A stretch of DNA of 35,708 nt. Origin: Kiritimatiellia bacterium (GTDB lineage Bacteria > Verrucomicrobiota > Kiritimatiellia > RFP12 > UBA1067). Each line of letters starts with the position of its first letter. Position 1 is the stretch's first letter. This document shows, piece after piece, positions 5,932 through 18,447 of the stretch. Location of the stretch: the NCBI GenBank assembly GCA_017507065.1, contig JAFWBO010000064.1, forward strand, positions 1 through 35,708. The letters run 5' to 3'. Under the pieces are notes generated by a model. The model made no database searches. It was not told where the DNA came from and saw only the letters and a program-made list of their open reading frames with translations. Made by a program: the position numbers and the translations under genes.

Positions 5932-7296
5932 CTACGGAGCGATTCCGGCAGATCCTATGCGCGAACACTCGCCGGCGTTGAAATAGTATTCCTGCCCGGT
6001 CGCATCCATCACGCTGCGCCAAAGATCGCTCTTGAGCGAAAGTTTCTGCCGCTCTATCGTCGCAAGACGTATAGGCACGAGCGCATAGCTCTCGCCGAGA
6101 TTCCCGACGACGCAATCCGTACGCCCGGCCATCGCCGCATGGACGGCGTTTCTCGCCAGCATATAGCAGCGTATGGCATCGGTGCCTTTCGCGGGCACGG
6201 AACGTATCGTATAGCTCGGGTCGAAATATTTCACGCTGCTCGCGACGCCCTTTTCCTTGAAGTGCGCGGCGATTTTCGCCTTGAGCCATTCGCCGATGTC
6301 CTTTTTGAGAATATTGCCGCTCGCATCGCGCTTCACATCGCCGTCGTTGAAAAGATCCTGTCCTGCGCCTTCGGCGACCACGATTACGGCATGCGTCTTT
6401 CCGGCGGCGAAACGGTTGTCGAGCGCGCTCGCGAGGCTCTCGAACGAAAACGACATTTCCGGAACGAGACAGAAATTCACGACGGGATTGGCTATCGACG
6501 CATACGCCGCGATGAAGCCCGAGTCGCGCCCCATGAGCTTTACAAGGCCGATTCCGCCCGGCGCGCCCTTCGCCTCCACATGGGCGTTGCGTATTACGTT
6601 CGCCGCCTCCGCGACCGCCGTCTCGAAACCGAAGCTCCTGCCGACGAACTGCAGATCGTTGTCTATCGTCTTGGGAATGCCGACGACCGAGATTTTGAGC
6701 CCTCTCTTGGCACAGCAGGCGGCGATGTCGCCCGCGCAGCGCAGCGAGCCGTCGCCGCCGATGCAGAAAAGGATGTTTATGTTCATCCTCTCGAGCGTGT
6801 CGACGATTCTGTCGGTCGGCTGCTGGCCGCGCGACGACCCGAGAATCGTGCCGCCGAGCTCGTGTATCGTATCGACATTGTCGGGATCGAGCATCACCGG
6901 TTTGTAGCCGAAATCCGGGTTGAGCCCGGCATAGCCGAAGCGTATGCCGAATATGCTCTTCACCCCGTAATCGAAGGAGAGGATTTCGACAAGCCCCTTG
7001 ATCACGTTGTTCAGCCCGGGGCAGAGGCCGCCGGCGGTCACTATGCCGACCCGCGTCCAGCTCGGGTCGTGGAAAATCTTCGCCAGAGGGCCTGCCCGCT
7101 CGAACGAAGGCATGTCGCCGAGACGCCCGCGGAGATGCTCCAGGACCGATACGTTCTCCGTGACGAGTATGCGCTCGCCGTCGCGTATGAATTCGTGGTG
7201 GCGGACAGGAGAATCTATATTGCACGGGCCGAGCGTTCTCACGTTGGACGTGTAGAACTCCGGGTCGGCCGCTATCTTGTCGAGTGTGGACGGCAT
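5932..7296 (-). CDS. 6-phosphofructokinase, plant-type/PRK06830 clade, predicted ATP-using
   Basis: The 454-residue enzyme phosphorylates fructose 6-phosphate to fructose 1,6-bisphosphate. It contains GGLCPGLNNVIKGL at about residues 89-102, CIGGDGSLRCAGD around 178, GIPKTIDND at 206-214, GLVKLMGRDSGFIAAYAS around 250 and VVAEGAGQD around 306. These match the clade of plant ATP-PFKs and bacterial proteins often annotated as diphosphate-dependent. The phosphoryl-donor residue after GGD is Gly, the ATP-type residue, while Lys in PKTIDND is shared with PPi enzymes. The ATG at 7296 is preferred: AAGGA (7306-7310) lies 9 bases upstream, whereas the TTG at 7320 has no such site. It is the last gene of the tkt unit, 20 bases after folE. 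Confidence 0.92.
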   Translation of the reverse strand: MPSTLDKIAADPEFYTSNVRTLGPCNIDSPVRHHEFIRDGERILVTENVSVLEHLRGRLGDMPSFERAGPLAKIFHDPSWTRVGIVTAGGLCPGLNNVIKGLVEILSFDYGVKSIFGIRFGYAGLNPDFGYKPVMLDPDNVDTIHELGGTILGSSRGQQPTDRIVDTLERMNINILFCIGGDGSLRCAGDIAACCAKRGLKISVVGIPKTIDNDLQFVGRSFGFETAVAEAANVIRNAHVEAKGAPGGIGLVKLMGRDSGFIAAYASIANPVVNFCLVPEMSFSFESLASALDNRFAAGKTHAVIVVAEGAGQDLFNDGDVKRDASGNILKKDIGEWLKAKIAAHFKEKGVASSVKYFDPSYTIRSVPAKGTDAIRCYMLARNAVHAAMAGRTDCVVGNLGESYALVPIRLATIERQKLSLKSDLWRSVMDATGQEYYFNAGECSRIGSAGIAP

Positions 7297-7316
7297 GTCA
7301 AACAATCCTTTTTTAA

Positions 7317-7904
7317 TCAACCGTGAACGAGAGAAAGAAATTCCTGGCGCACCTTTTCATCGGAGCGGAACGAGCCGAGAACGGCGGACGTGGTCATCTG
7401 CGAATTTTTCTTTTCCACGCCGCGCATCATCATGCAGAGATGCCGCGCGTTTATGACGACGCCCACGCCTTCCGCGCCCGCTTCTTCCATGACGGCGTTG
7501 GCGATCTGCTCCGTCATGCGCTCCTGTATCTGGAGCCTGCGCGCGAACATATCCACTATTCTCGCGAGCTTCGACACCCCGAGAACCTTGCCGCGCGAAA
7601 TGTAGCCTATGGAACAGCTCCCGTAAAAAGGAAGCATGTGGTGCTCGCAAAGCGAATAAAGTTCGATGTCTCTGAGGACCACCATGTGGTTCGTGCCGCT
7701 GGCGAACTTCGCGCCGTTCACCACCTTCCTGAGATTCTGCCTGTAGCCGCGGGTAAGGAACGCAAGCGACTTCGCCACCCTTTCAGGCGTCTTCACGAGC
7801 CCTTCCCTCGAAGGATCTTCGCCGAGAAGCGAGATAAGCTCCTTGACGAGAGAGGCTATCCTCTTTTCATCCGGGAGCGGAGCCGTCGGTGCTTTCTTAT
7901 TCAT
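7317..7904 (-). CDS. folE: GTP cyclohydrolase I (FolE, type IA)
   Basis: The 195-residue enzyme converts GTP to 7,8-dihydroneopterin triphosphate, the first step of folate or pterin synthesis. The sequence shows the zinc and active-site block [12 protein letters not shown], then [27 protein letters not shown] in windows, and the second zinc-ligand region [15 protein letters not shown]. Family length is about 190-220. The ATG at 7904 overlaps the hisD stop by four bases (ATGA), so it is co-translated with hisD. The much longer upstream open frame is a shadow of hisD. Confidence 0.96.
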   Translation of the reverse strand: MNKKAPTAPLPDEKRIASLVKELISLLGEDPSREGLVKTPERVAKSLAFLTRGYRQNLRKVVNGAKFASGTNHMVVLRDIELYSLCEHHMLPFYGSCSIGYISRGKVLGVSKLARIVDMFARRLQIQERMTEQIANAVMEEAGAEGVGVVINARHLCMMMRGVEKKNSQMTTSAVLGSFRSDEKVRQEFLSLVHG

Positions 7905-9205
7905 GCGCCCTTCCCCGTCTTGCCGGCGAACCTGATCGTCGCGGCCCTGCCGTGGGCCGCAAGACCTTCCACTTCCGCGAACGTCTCGATAGCGCCGCGC
8001 GTATCCTCGAGATCGCGCCGCGTGAACTTCACGAAACTGTGGCGGCGGCGGAAATCGTCGGGCGTAAGCCCGCTGAACATGTTGGCCGCCCCGCCGGTCG
8101 GCAGGACATGGCTCGGCCCTGCGACGAAATCGCCCGCGCTTTCCGGCGTCCACGCGCCTGCGAACACCGCGCCCGCGGCCCTCACGCCCTTCATCGCCGA
8201 CATGGGATCGGCCGTCATTATCTCGAAATGCTCCGGCGCGAAACGGTTGACCGCCTCTATGCCGGTGGCGACGTCGGGGACGACCGCTATTAGTATGCCG
8301 CCGCGCTTCACCACGCGCTCGACGAGAGCCCTGCGCGGAAGCGTCTTCATCTGCCTCAGGACGGCCGCCTTGACGGCCTCGGCAGTTTTTCTCGATGTCG
8401 CAACGCAGAACGACTTCTCGAAACCGCTGCCGTGCTCGGCCTGCGAAAGGAGGTCTGCCGCCGTCCACTCGGGGTCGACGGATCCGTCGGTGAGGACGGC
8501 TATTTCGCTCGGGCCGGCCACCTGGTCGATGGCGACATATCCGAAGACCTGCCGCTTTGCCGCAGTGACGAAAGCGTTGCCCGGGCCCGCGATCTTCTGC
8601 ACCTTTCGGCACGTCGCCGTTCCGAACGCCATCATCCCGACGGCCTGTATGCCGCCGACGCGGTATATCTCCGTCGCTCCGGCGAGAACGAGCGCGTAGA
8701 GAAGAACGCTGTTCACCTCGCCCGTCCTGCCGGCGGGCGTGCATGCCACGATCTCGCGCACGCCGGCCGCCTTCGCGAGCGCCACGGTGTGTATCGAGGT
8801 CGACGCGAGAGGAGCCGTGCCGCCCGGCACGTAAACGCCCACGCGGTCCATCGGGGAATAGAACTCGCCGGCCCTGCCGCCGCGCGGCGTGGCCATGCTC
8901 CACGGCTTTCTCAACGACGCTTTCGCAAAAGCCGATACGCGGCGGAGCGCCGTCTTCACGGCCTTTGCCGTCTCTGCGGGAATCTCCTTTTCGAGATCCG
9001 ACGCCTTCGGCAGGACGATGCGGAACTGCGACGGCTTGAGTTTCGCTCCTTCGAATTTCGCCACGGCGTCGGCCACCGCCCTGTCGCCGCGTTTTCTGAT
9101 GTCGGCGAGAACGGCCCTCGCGGCCTCTTCAGCCTCTTCCGGGAAGGCCGGCCGCAAATTGAATTTCGCGACGGATTTGTCGCGCCAGTCTGCTATTTTT
9201 ATCAT
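7901..9205 (-). CDS. hisD: Histidinol dehydrogenase
   Basis: HisD oxidises L-histidinol to L-histidine with two NAD and zinc. The roughly 434-residue product carries [20 protein letters not shown], then the [10 protein letters not shown] zinc/active-site motif. Further on are [14 protein letters not shown] with the catalytic Glu-His pair and [19 protein letters not shown]. Those are the diagnostic blocks in order. I chose ATG 9205 ([11 protein letters not shown]) because homologues begin at this point. In-frame ATG 9229 and TTG 9238 lie upstream, and no clear ribosome-binding site decides between them. It is separated from any other his gene in the window and sits between glnA and folE. Confidence 0.95.
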   Translation of the reverse strand: MIKIADWRDKSVAKFNLRPAFPEEAEEAARAVLADIRKRGDRAVADAVAKFEGAKLKPSQFRIVLPKASDLEKEIPAETAKAVKTALRRVSAFAKASLRKPWSMATPRGGRAGEFYSPMDRVGVYVPGGTAPLASTSIHTVALAKAAGVREIVACTPAGRTGEVNSVLLYALVLAGATEIYRVGGIQAVGMMAFGTATCRKVQKIAGPGNAFVTAAKRQVFGYVAIDQVAGPSEIAVLTDGSVDPEWTAADLLSQAEHGSGFEKSFCVATSRKTAEAVKAAVLRQMKTLPRRALVERVVKRGGILIAVVPDVATGIEAVNRFAPEHFEIMTADPMSAMKGVRAAGAVFAGAWTPESAGDFVAGPSHVLPTGGAANMFSGLTPDDFRRRHSFVKFTRRDLEDTRGAIETFAEVEGLAAHGRAATIRFAGKTGKGA

Positions 9206-9260
9206 GTCTGATGCTGCAATCGGCCGCATGCGCCGCAAGGCAGAGTATGCCTGCGCCGCG

Positions 9261-10760
9261 TCAGCCGCAGTGGAAATAAGTGCGTACGGTCTTCGCGAGA
9301 AGAGCCTTGTCTTTCATGAGTTTCGCGCGGAGCGTCCTGTCGTCGAACGCCTTTAGCTCGGCTGCGATGCCGTCGATCATGGCTTTCGAGAAAACGCCCT
9401 TCTCCTCGTACGCGGAGCGCTGCTTCTCGAGAACGCACGCCGAGGCCCAGCAGCTGTCTGGAAGAGTGGCGAGCGTCTTGAGAAGAGCGGCGTTCTCCTT
9501 CTTGTGGATGTTCACGTTGACATACGTCGCATCGGCCTTGGCCACGGCGTCTTTCATCTCGAAACCGCGGCGGCACGCAACGGCGAGAGAAGCCATGAGA
9601 AGATAGACGTTGGCGGAAGCGTCGGGAGAGCGCATCTCGACGGTCTGCTTCTGGCGGAGCTCGCCGGCAGAAGCCTTCTCGCCGGGATTCACGGCGCCGA
9701 GCATGTCGGCCTTCGACGACCATCCGAGCGGGACGCGGACGAGGACGGAACGGTTGCGGTCGCCCCAGCATACGTTCGTCGGGGCTTCCTGGTGGGGAAC
9801 AAGCCTGAGATAGCTCGTGGGGTTGCGGTTGCCGAAAGCAGTTATCGAAGGCGCGAGCTCCATCATGCCCGCGATGGCGCGCTTGGCGGTATCGCTGATC
9901 CTGCCGTTCTTGAGCATCTGGTTGACGCCGTTCTTCATGATGCGCATATGGATGTGCAGCCCGGAGCCGGCCTTGCCGACGGTGATTTTCGGCGCGAACG
10001 TGATATCGAACCCGTATCTGGCGCCGAGATTTCTGATCATCCACTTGGCGATCGTGAGCTGGTTGGCCGCGTCGACCGGCGAAGCTGGCAGAAACTCGAT
10101 TTCGTTCTGTTCGTACACGAGGCCGTTCTCGGTGAAATTGCCGACCTCGGAATGCCCGTACTTGATAAGCCCGCCCGCAAGCGCTATCGCAAGCATGCAT
10201 TTCTGGCGGAACTCGCCGAACTTGGCGAAAGGAGCGCTCTCGTGGTAGCCGCGCTGATCGACGGCCGGGAACGCTCCGGTGTCGGGAGCTATCACGTAAT
10301 ACTCGAGCTCGCCCATGGCCTCGAAGTCCATGCCCGTCTCCTTCTTGAACGCGGAAACGGCCTTCTCGAGAGTATACTCGGGAGAAGACTCGAGCCTCTC
10401 GCCGTCCTTGTTGAAGAACGAGCAGAGGAGGCAGAGGGTGGGAAGCTCGGCGAAAGGATCCATGAACGCCGTGGAATAGCGCGGCATCACGTAGAGATCG
10501 GAAGAACTCGCCTCGATGTAGCTGAAGAGCGAAGAGCCGTCGACCCGCTCGCCGCAGGAGAGTATTTCGTCGAGATATGCTTTGGAATGCACGACGAAAT
10601 TGAGGGTTTTAAGCCTGCCGTCTCCGCCGGCATACATGAAATTGACATGGCGCACGCCATGCTTTTCCATGAACTTGACGATGTCGGCCTTCGTGAATGC
10701 GGAGCGCTTCTTGCCGATTGCGGCGACTATGTCTACTATATTGATTTTCACGGGTTCCAT
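9261..10760 (-). CDS. glnA: Glutamine synthetase, type I-like, divergent
   Basis: The 499-residue enzyme would make glutamine from glutamate, ammonia and ATP. Visible motifs are VDGSSLFSY (DGSS block), GELEYYVI, VYEQNEIEFLP (metal-binding Glu residues), AGSGLHIHMRI and FGNRNPTSYLRL. CWGDRNRSVLVRVP and VEMRSPDASANVYLL follow. The order and spacing match GS family I/III catalytic domains. The adenylylation motif NLYDLP of GSI-beta enzymes is not present near the C-terminus, so adenylylation control is unlikely. AAGGA lies 8 bases before the ATG at 10760. It sits 13 bases after purB. The subfamily is uncertain, and some GS-like proteins act on other amines. Confidence 0.9.
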   Translation of the reverse strand: MEPVKINIVDIVAAIGKKRSAFTKADIVKFMEKHGVRHVNFMYAGGDGRLKTLNFVVHSKAYLDEILSCGERVDGSSLFSYIEASSSDLYVMPRYSTAFMDPFAELPTLCLLCSFFNKDGERLESSPEYTLEKAVSAFKKETGMDFEAMGELEYYVIAPDTGAFPAVDQRGYHESAPFAKFGEFRQKCMLAIALAGGLIKYGHSEVGNFTENGLVYEQNEIEFLPASPVDAANQLTIAKWMIRNLGARYGFDITFAPKITVGKAGSGLHIHMRIMKNGVNQMLKNGRISDTAKRAIAGMMELAPSITAFGNRNPTSYLRLVPHQEAPTNVCWGDRNRSVLVRVPLGWSSKADMLGAVNPGEKASAGELRQKQTVEMRSPDASANVYLLMASLAVACRRGFEMKDAVAKADATYVNVNIHKKENAALLKTLATLPDSCWASACVLEKQRSAYEEKGVFSKAMIDGIAAELKAFDDRTLRAKLMKDKALLAKTVRTYFHCG

Positions 10761-10773
10761 GTCGGCATTCCTT

Positions 10774-14084
<3,311 letters not shown>

Positions 14085-14093
14085 ATTTTCCGT

Positions 14094-14102
14094 ATTATAT
14101 CA
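14094..14102 (-). promoter_or_regulatory. Extended -10 promoter of the tkt operon
   Basis: The minus strand reads TGATATAATACGG, with TATAAT at 14094-14099. A convincing -35 is not visible; the nearest is TGTAAT at 17 bases. Nine bases separate the -10 from the tkt ATG, so the predicted start point is only about three bases before the codon and there is no room for a Shine-Dalgarno site. Confidence 0.75.
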
Positions 14103-14122
14103 TATTTACAGCCGAAATTACA

Positions 14123-14163
14123 GAAAAGAGACGGTTCGCATGGAAGCGGGGTTCTCTCTTTTC
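14123..14163 (-). terminator. Possible terminator overlapping the stop of the Gph-like phosphatase gene
   Basis: Nine-base inverted arms, GAAAAGAGA (14123-14131) and TCTCTTTTC (14155-14163), flank a 23-base loop. The outer arm overlaps the stop codon of the phosphatase. The sequence after the stem on the minus strand (TGTAATTTCGG) has only a short T run, so termination is plausible but weakly supported. Confidence 0.4.
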
Positions 14164-14803
14164 AGACATATGCGAGAAGATCTTTCATCTTCGAAAGACG
14201 CACGTGCGCTGCGCTGGAACGCATCGTGCCGAATCCGAAATCGCAGTACGCCGTCTTCACGCCCGCGTTGCGGCCGCATTCGACGTCGGTCCAGTTGTCG
14301 CCGACCATCCAGTCGTCTTCGCCGACGGAATCGACGCCGAGGCGCGCGGCGCAGGCGAGAAGCGGCTTGGCGCTCGGTTTCATCTCGTCGCAGTCGCCGC
14401 CGGCTATCACTGCGTCTCCGAAAAAACCGGCGACGCCGAGGCGCTCGAGAATCGTGTGCGTGGCGAACGACGGCTTTGCGGTATTGACGCCGAGAAGCAC
14501 TCCGCGGCGGGAGAGTTCTTCAAGCGTTTCTCCGACGCCGGGATACAGAGCCACCGTGTCGAGCATGTGCTCTTCGTAATGAGAGCGGAAAATCTTCCAG
14601 AGGCCGTCGGGATCGCCGGAGAGTTCCGGAATCGAGTTCACGAGCAGATGTCTTGCTCCGAGGCCGACGTTTCTGAGAATCTCGTCGACCGGAAGTTCGG
14701 CGAGCAAAAGATCGCGCCGCGTGTGGTTGACGGCGGAGCAAAGATCGAATCTTGAATCGACCAGTGTTCCGTCCATGTCGAAAAAACAGCATCTCACGTT
14801 CAT
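14162..14803 (-). CDS. HAD family hydrolase, phosphoglycolate phosphatase (Gph)-like
   Basis: The 213-residue protein begins MNVRCCFFDMDGTLVDS, with motif I DMDGT. A helical cap with GARHLLVNSIPEL follows. Motif II is the Thr in GVNTAKPS, motif III is the Lys in EMKPSAKPL, and motif IV is WMVGDNWTDVECGRNAG. This pattern is that of the Gph/PGMB branch. The substrate (2-phosphoglycolate, a sugar phosphate or a nucleotide) cannot be settled from sequence. The start overlaps the stop of the large upstream ORF by four bases (ATGA), and AAGGAA lies just upstream. Confidence 0.88.
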   Translation of the reverse strand: MNVRCCFFDMDGTLVDSRFDLCSAVNHTRRDLLLAELPVDEILRNVGLGARHLLVNSIPELSGDPDGLWKIFRSHYEEHMLDTVALYPGVGETLEELSRRGVLLGVNTAKPSFATHTILERLGVAGFFGDAVIAGGDCDEMKPSAKPLLACAARLGVDSVGEDDWMVGDNWTDVECGRNAGVKTAYCDFGFGTMRSSAAHVRLSKMKDLLAYV

Positions 14804-17800
14804 TTTCCTTTCTTTATCTTTACCATGCGAGCGCCGCGGCCGGACGCGGCCATGGCGCGCGCCCTGTCGCCGGCGGCGTGTTCAGGCCCTCTCACCACCG
14901 CGCGCCGGGCAGACCGCTCGCGCGTGAAAACAAGCTCGTTTCCGCTTCCGGCGGGCTTCTCGACGACGAACGAATCGACGATGCCGAGAGACGGGTCGTC
15001 AAAACAGAACGGCTGCGGGCAGCTCTCTATCGCGTTCCAGCCTTCGGGCAGATGGACGCGCACGGTCGTCTTCGACGGAGAGGACGCGCCGAGGACGAAC
15101 GGCGTCTTGCGCCTCGACGACGCGAGATCGCATTCTCCGCCGTCGAAACCGACGAGGGAAAACGTCATGCATCCGTCCGCGACGACGGCGAAATCCGGCA
15201 CGTGGAACGAGTGGCTCACTCTGGCCGGATACGACTTCACGTCGGCTGAGAGGCCGCTCGTCGCCGCGGCGCTCCTGAAATATCCCTTCAATACGGCCAT
15301 ATGCATGCGGGCGAGATCTTCAGGCAGGATCTCGGAATAGTATTTGCGAACGGCCCCGGCAGGATTGCCGTATATCCTTTCCTCCACGTCCACATCGGCC
15401 GAACCGTCCGCGCAGAGGCGGATCGCGACCGTCTTCTCTCGCCTCGACGAAAGATCGGCGCGAACGCACTCTACCGTGCCGGTGGCGCCGCCAGCCGGGT
15501 CGATGTAGCTGCCTCCCTCGCACGCGGCGGAGCCGAGCGGAGTGTATTCGTTCTCGGTGCCGATGAAATACACGCCGCCATCCGCCGACACGCGGCAGAA
15601 CGGGAGGGAGAAACGGCCGCAGTCGGGATTCGCCTCGCTGTGTTTCTTCTTTTCCAGGCTGTCGCGGGCGTCGTCGGCGACAAAGACCACCGATGCGTCG
15701 AGCCCCTGCCCTTTCATGAGCGAAACCATCGTGCGGATGTAGTCGAGCCGCGTGGCGTAGCGCTCGGCGATGACGCGTCCGGGTGAGGTGAGCTGCATTT
15801 CGGCCGGAAGAGAGAAGAGCGACGGTCCGGCGATGCGGACGTGGCGGGCGGTCCAGTTCCTCACGGCCTCCACCCGTCCCGTCGCGGAGAGAGCGCCGTC
15901 GACCTCGAACGGCGCGGCGCAGGGCTCCGTCTCGGCCGCTTTCAAGAAAAAGCGCATCGAATCTTCGCGCGTCCTGAAAGAAACCGTGCGAGTGTCGCGC
16001 CAGAGGACGGAATCGGGCTGCGCCGGCTCGCTGTCGAGCCGCACGGCATTCTTCACGACGCGCGAAAAAACGTTGCTGCCCGCCATCGAGACGGAAACGG
16101 CGATTTCGCCCGCCGGATCGGTCGAATCGAAAACAAAAGTCTTTCTGAAAGCAAGCGGCGAAAAAGCCGTCTCCACGACGGACGTCACCGTGACGACGCT
16201 GCCGATTTCGACAGACGGAAGATTGACGACGAGTTTTTTGCCGGCCGGGTAGCGCGGCGCCGCCGACACCCATCCAGCGTCCATGACGTTCGTCTCGCGT
16301 TCGCCGGCGAAAACCGTTTCGCGCCCGGGATTCGCGACGCAAGCCGATATCACGCGGACGGTTTCGACGGCGGGATTGTAGTTCCAGACGAGCTCTGAAG
16401 AGCGTTTCTTGCCGTCGTAAGTGAGTATCTCTTTGGAAAAAACGTTCGTGGCCACCCACGAATGCGCGGAAGAAAGGTTGTACGACGACGACGAAAAGAT
16501 GCGGCGCACGTCGGCGGATGCGAGAGGGTTTTTCGCGAACGAGACGTGTCGGCGGCCTGCGGCCTCCCGCTTTTCGAGAGTGTCGAGAAGCGCGGCATAC
16601 TCCTCAGGCGGAAAGGCGAGCGTATCGACGGAAAAGACGCTCTTCACCGAAAAGCGGCCGCGGGACGCCGAGAAGACGCGCGAGAACGAGCATCCGGAGC
16701 CGATCTCGACATTCTCCGGAATGTAAAGACACTCCCCGAACGAATCGGGCAGTTCGAGTTCTATCTCCTCGACATCGCGCGCGGTCGAAAACATTTCGAG
16801 CGTGAAGCGGCGCTTGTCGAGCGAAGCGGACGACGAAAGCATTCTCGACGCGATGCCGGCCGCGCCGGAAACGAACGGCGGGCACAACTCGTAGGAGCCG
16901 GCCCCTTCGACGCCTATCTCGCGGACGCGCGAAACGAGGGCGACTTCGAGCGGCTTTGCCATGTCGGAAAGATTCGCGGGAGAGATTTCGCACGAAAGGA
17001 CTTCCGCCCCGCCCGCCGCGGCCGACACGACGCTCTCGAGATATTCGCGCCGCTCGTCTTCCGTCATGCGCATGAAAAGACGGCGGCACGCCGTGTCGTT
17101 GATCCCGCGGAAGGACATCTTCGTTTCGAGAACGGCCGATAGATCCTTGGCCACAGTGCCCTTCGTCTTCACGACCAGCGAATTGTGCTCGGAGCTTTTC
17201 ACGGGGGAGACGAGAAGCTTCTCCCCTCCGGGACGCGCCACGAGATACGAGCGCATGCCGAGATACGCGGGGAATTCGTCGCGGCTCGTTTCCGGCGTGG
17301 GATCCATGAGCCTGTATCCGTCGGGAGCGGAGGGGTCGGCGACGGCGACGACGGCGTGGTTGAAAAACGGCCACGGGACTTCGCTGTCCATCTTCGCTCC
17401 GACATGTATCAGCGCCGGATACGCCTCGTGCCCCGCTATGCGCAGAAGCGCCGCGAGAAGAGCCGCCTTGTCGCGGCAGACGCCGTAACGGTTGGCGAAG
17501 GTAATGTCGACATCGTGCGGCGAATAGCCGGGCGACGTGTCTTCCATCGTAAGCCCCATGTAGCGGATGTTCTCGGCGGTCCAGATCCTTATCCTGTCGA
17601 TGTCGCGCCCGAGAGATTCGACGAGATTCGTCATCTCGGCCGTAGTCTTCTCCATGTGCGGAAGGGAAAGATTCCAGTACCACTCCGATATTTCGCGCCA
17701 GTCTCCCGCGGTCGACACCCTGACGGATTCCATCTCGCTCCAGAGCGGAGGCATCGAAGGCTCTGGGAACGCCTGGGGCGAATTGGTGGCGGTCCACTCG

Positions 17801-18447
17801 TGGAGGACGCTGCCGTCATCGAGCGTCCTGCTCGAATATGAAACGTTGCCGGCGTCACGGCGCACCGCGATCGACTTGAGAGGCCGTCCGGCCGGGGCTC
17901 TCACCGAATACGTGCTTTTCAGGACGGGGACGTCCCACTCGAACACGGAAATGTCGGCGAAGACGTTCTCCATGCGCGGCTTGAAGGCGATGCGCCGCGT
18001 CGATATGACGAGCGTGTCTCCGACCTTCAATCCCGGCAACTGGCATGAAAGAGTCCTGTCGAGGGGATCGTAGATGTTCGACGCCATCGACGAGTTGTCG
18101 GTGGAATCTTTGAGCGTCGCCGCGAAATCGATCTTGCGCACGCTTCCATCTTCGCCGCGCGCCTCCGCGGAAAGTATCTCGGCCGTTCCGTACCGGCGCG
18201 AATATCCAGTCGAGAAGACGCTCTCCTCGCGCCTGCCGCGTTCGGTGAGAATCTTCACGGTTCTGGTGACGATGCTCGTGTACGTGCCGTCGCAGGCGAA
18301 GGAAACGTCTTCACGGCTGTCCACGAGAACGGTGTCCGCGTCGGGGAATCGCTCCGTCGTTATTCCGTCATCCGCTCTGAGGATGCAGGAAACCGAGGAG
18401 GCGAGAAGCACGAGCGCGGCGATTCTGATTTTTTTCTTGAGTGTCAT
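14800..18447 (-). CDS. DUF3857 / transglutaminase-like exported protein from internal start (alternative product)
   Basis: ATG 18447 begins a canonical signal peptide (MTLKKKIRIAALVLLASSVSC, then a likely cleavage near LRA-DD). The product is 1215 residues. Residues 30-250 resemble DUF3857. A transglutaminase-like core follows with Cys324 in YGVCRDKAALLAALL, His364 in FNHAVVAV and Asp382 in YRLMDPTP, a complete triad. A second, degenerate copy lies at about 860-990: RYATRLDYIRTMVSLMK aligns with the first helix but lacks the Cys, while an Asp in SYIDPAGG remains. The rest is beta-rich. A -10 site 10 bases upstream would give a nearly leaderless mRNA. The role is unknown; related proteins are usually periplasmic. 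Confidence 0.7.
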   Translation of the reverse strand: MTLKKKIRIAALVLLASSVSCILRADDGITTERFPDADTVLVDSREDVSFACDGTYTSIVTRTVKILTERGRREESVFSTGYSRRYGTAEILSAEARGEDGSVRKIDFAATLKDSTDNSSMASNIYDPLDRTLSCQLPGLKVGDTLVISTRRIAFKPRMENVFADISVFEWDVPVLKSTYSVRAPAGRPLKSIAVRRDAGNVSYSSRTLDDGSVLHEWTATNSPQAFPEPSMPPLWSEMESVRVSTAGDWREISEWYWNLSLPHMEKTTAEMTNLVESLGRDIDRIRIWTAENIRYMGLTMEDTSPGYSPHDVDITFANRYGVCRDKAALLAALLRIAGHEAYPALIHVGAKMDSEVPWPFFNHAVVAVADPSAPDGYRLMDPTPETSRDEFPAYLGMRSYLVARPGGEKLLVSPVKSSEHNSLVVKTKGTVAKDLSAVLETKMSFRGINDTACRRLFMRMTEDERREYLESVVSAAAGGAEVLSCEISPANLSDMAKPLEVALVSRVREIGVEGAGSYELCPPFVSGAAGIASRMLSSSASLDKRRFTLEMFSTARDVEEIELELPDSFGECLYIPENVEIGSGCSFSRVFSASRGRFSVKSVFSVDTLAFPPEEYAALLDTLEKREAAGRRHVSFAKNPLASADVRRIFSSSSYNLSSAHSWVATNVFSKEILTYDGKKRSSELVWNYNPAVETVRVISACVANPGRETVFAGERETNVMDAGWVSAAPRYPAGKKLVVNLPSVEIGSVVTVTSVVETAFSPLAFRKTFVFDSTDPAGEIAVSVSMAGSNVFSRVVKNAVRLDSEPAQPDSVLWRDTRTVSFRTREDSMRFFLKAAETEPCAAPFEVDGALSATGRVEAVRNWTARHVRIAGPSLFSLPAEMQLTSPGRVIAERYATRLDYIRTMVSLMKGQGLDASVVFVADDARDSLEKKKHSEANPDCGRFSLPFCRVSADGGVYFIGTENEYTPLGSAACEGGSYIDPAGGATGTVECVRADLSSRREKTVAIRLCADGSADVDVEERIYGNPAGAVRKYYSEILPEDLARMHMAVLKGYFRSAAATSGLSADVKSYPARVSHSFHVPDFAVVADGCMTFSLVGFDGGECDLASSRRKTPFVLGASSPSKTTVRVHLPEGWNAIESCPQPFCFDDPSLGIVDSFVVEKPAGSGNELVFTRERSARRAVVRGPEHAAGDRARAMAASGRGARMVKIKKGK

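Noticed and set aside
5827-7326. 499-codon open frame on the plus strand, opposite the phosphofructokinase
   Set aside because: It is an antisense shadow typical of GC-rich coding DNA; its translation is rich in Arg/Ala/Val with no motifs, while the minus strand has a conserved enzyme.
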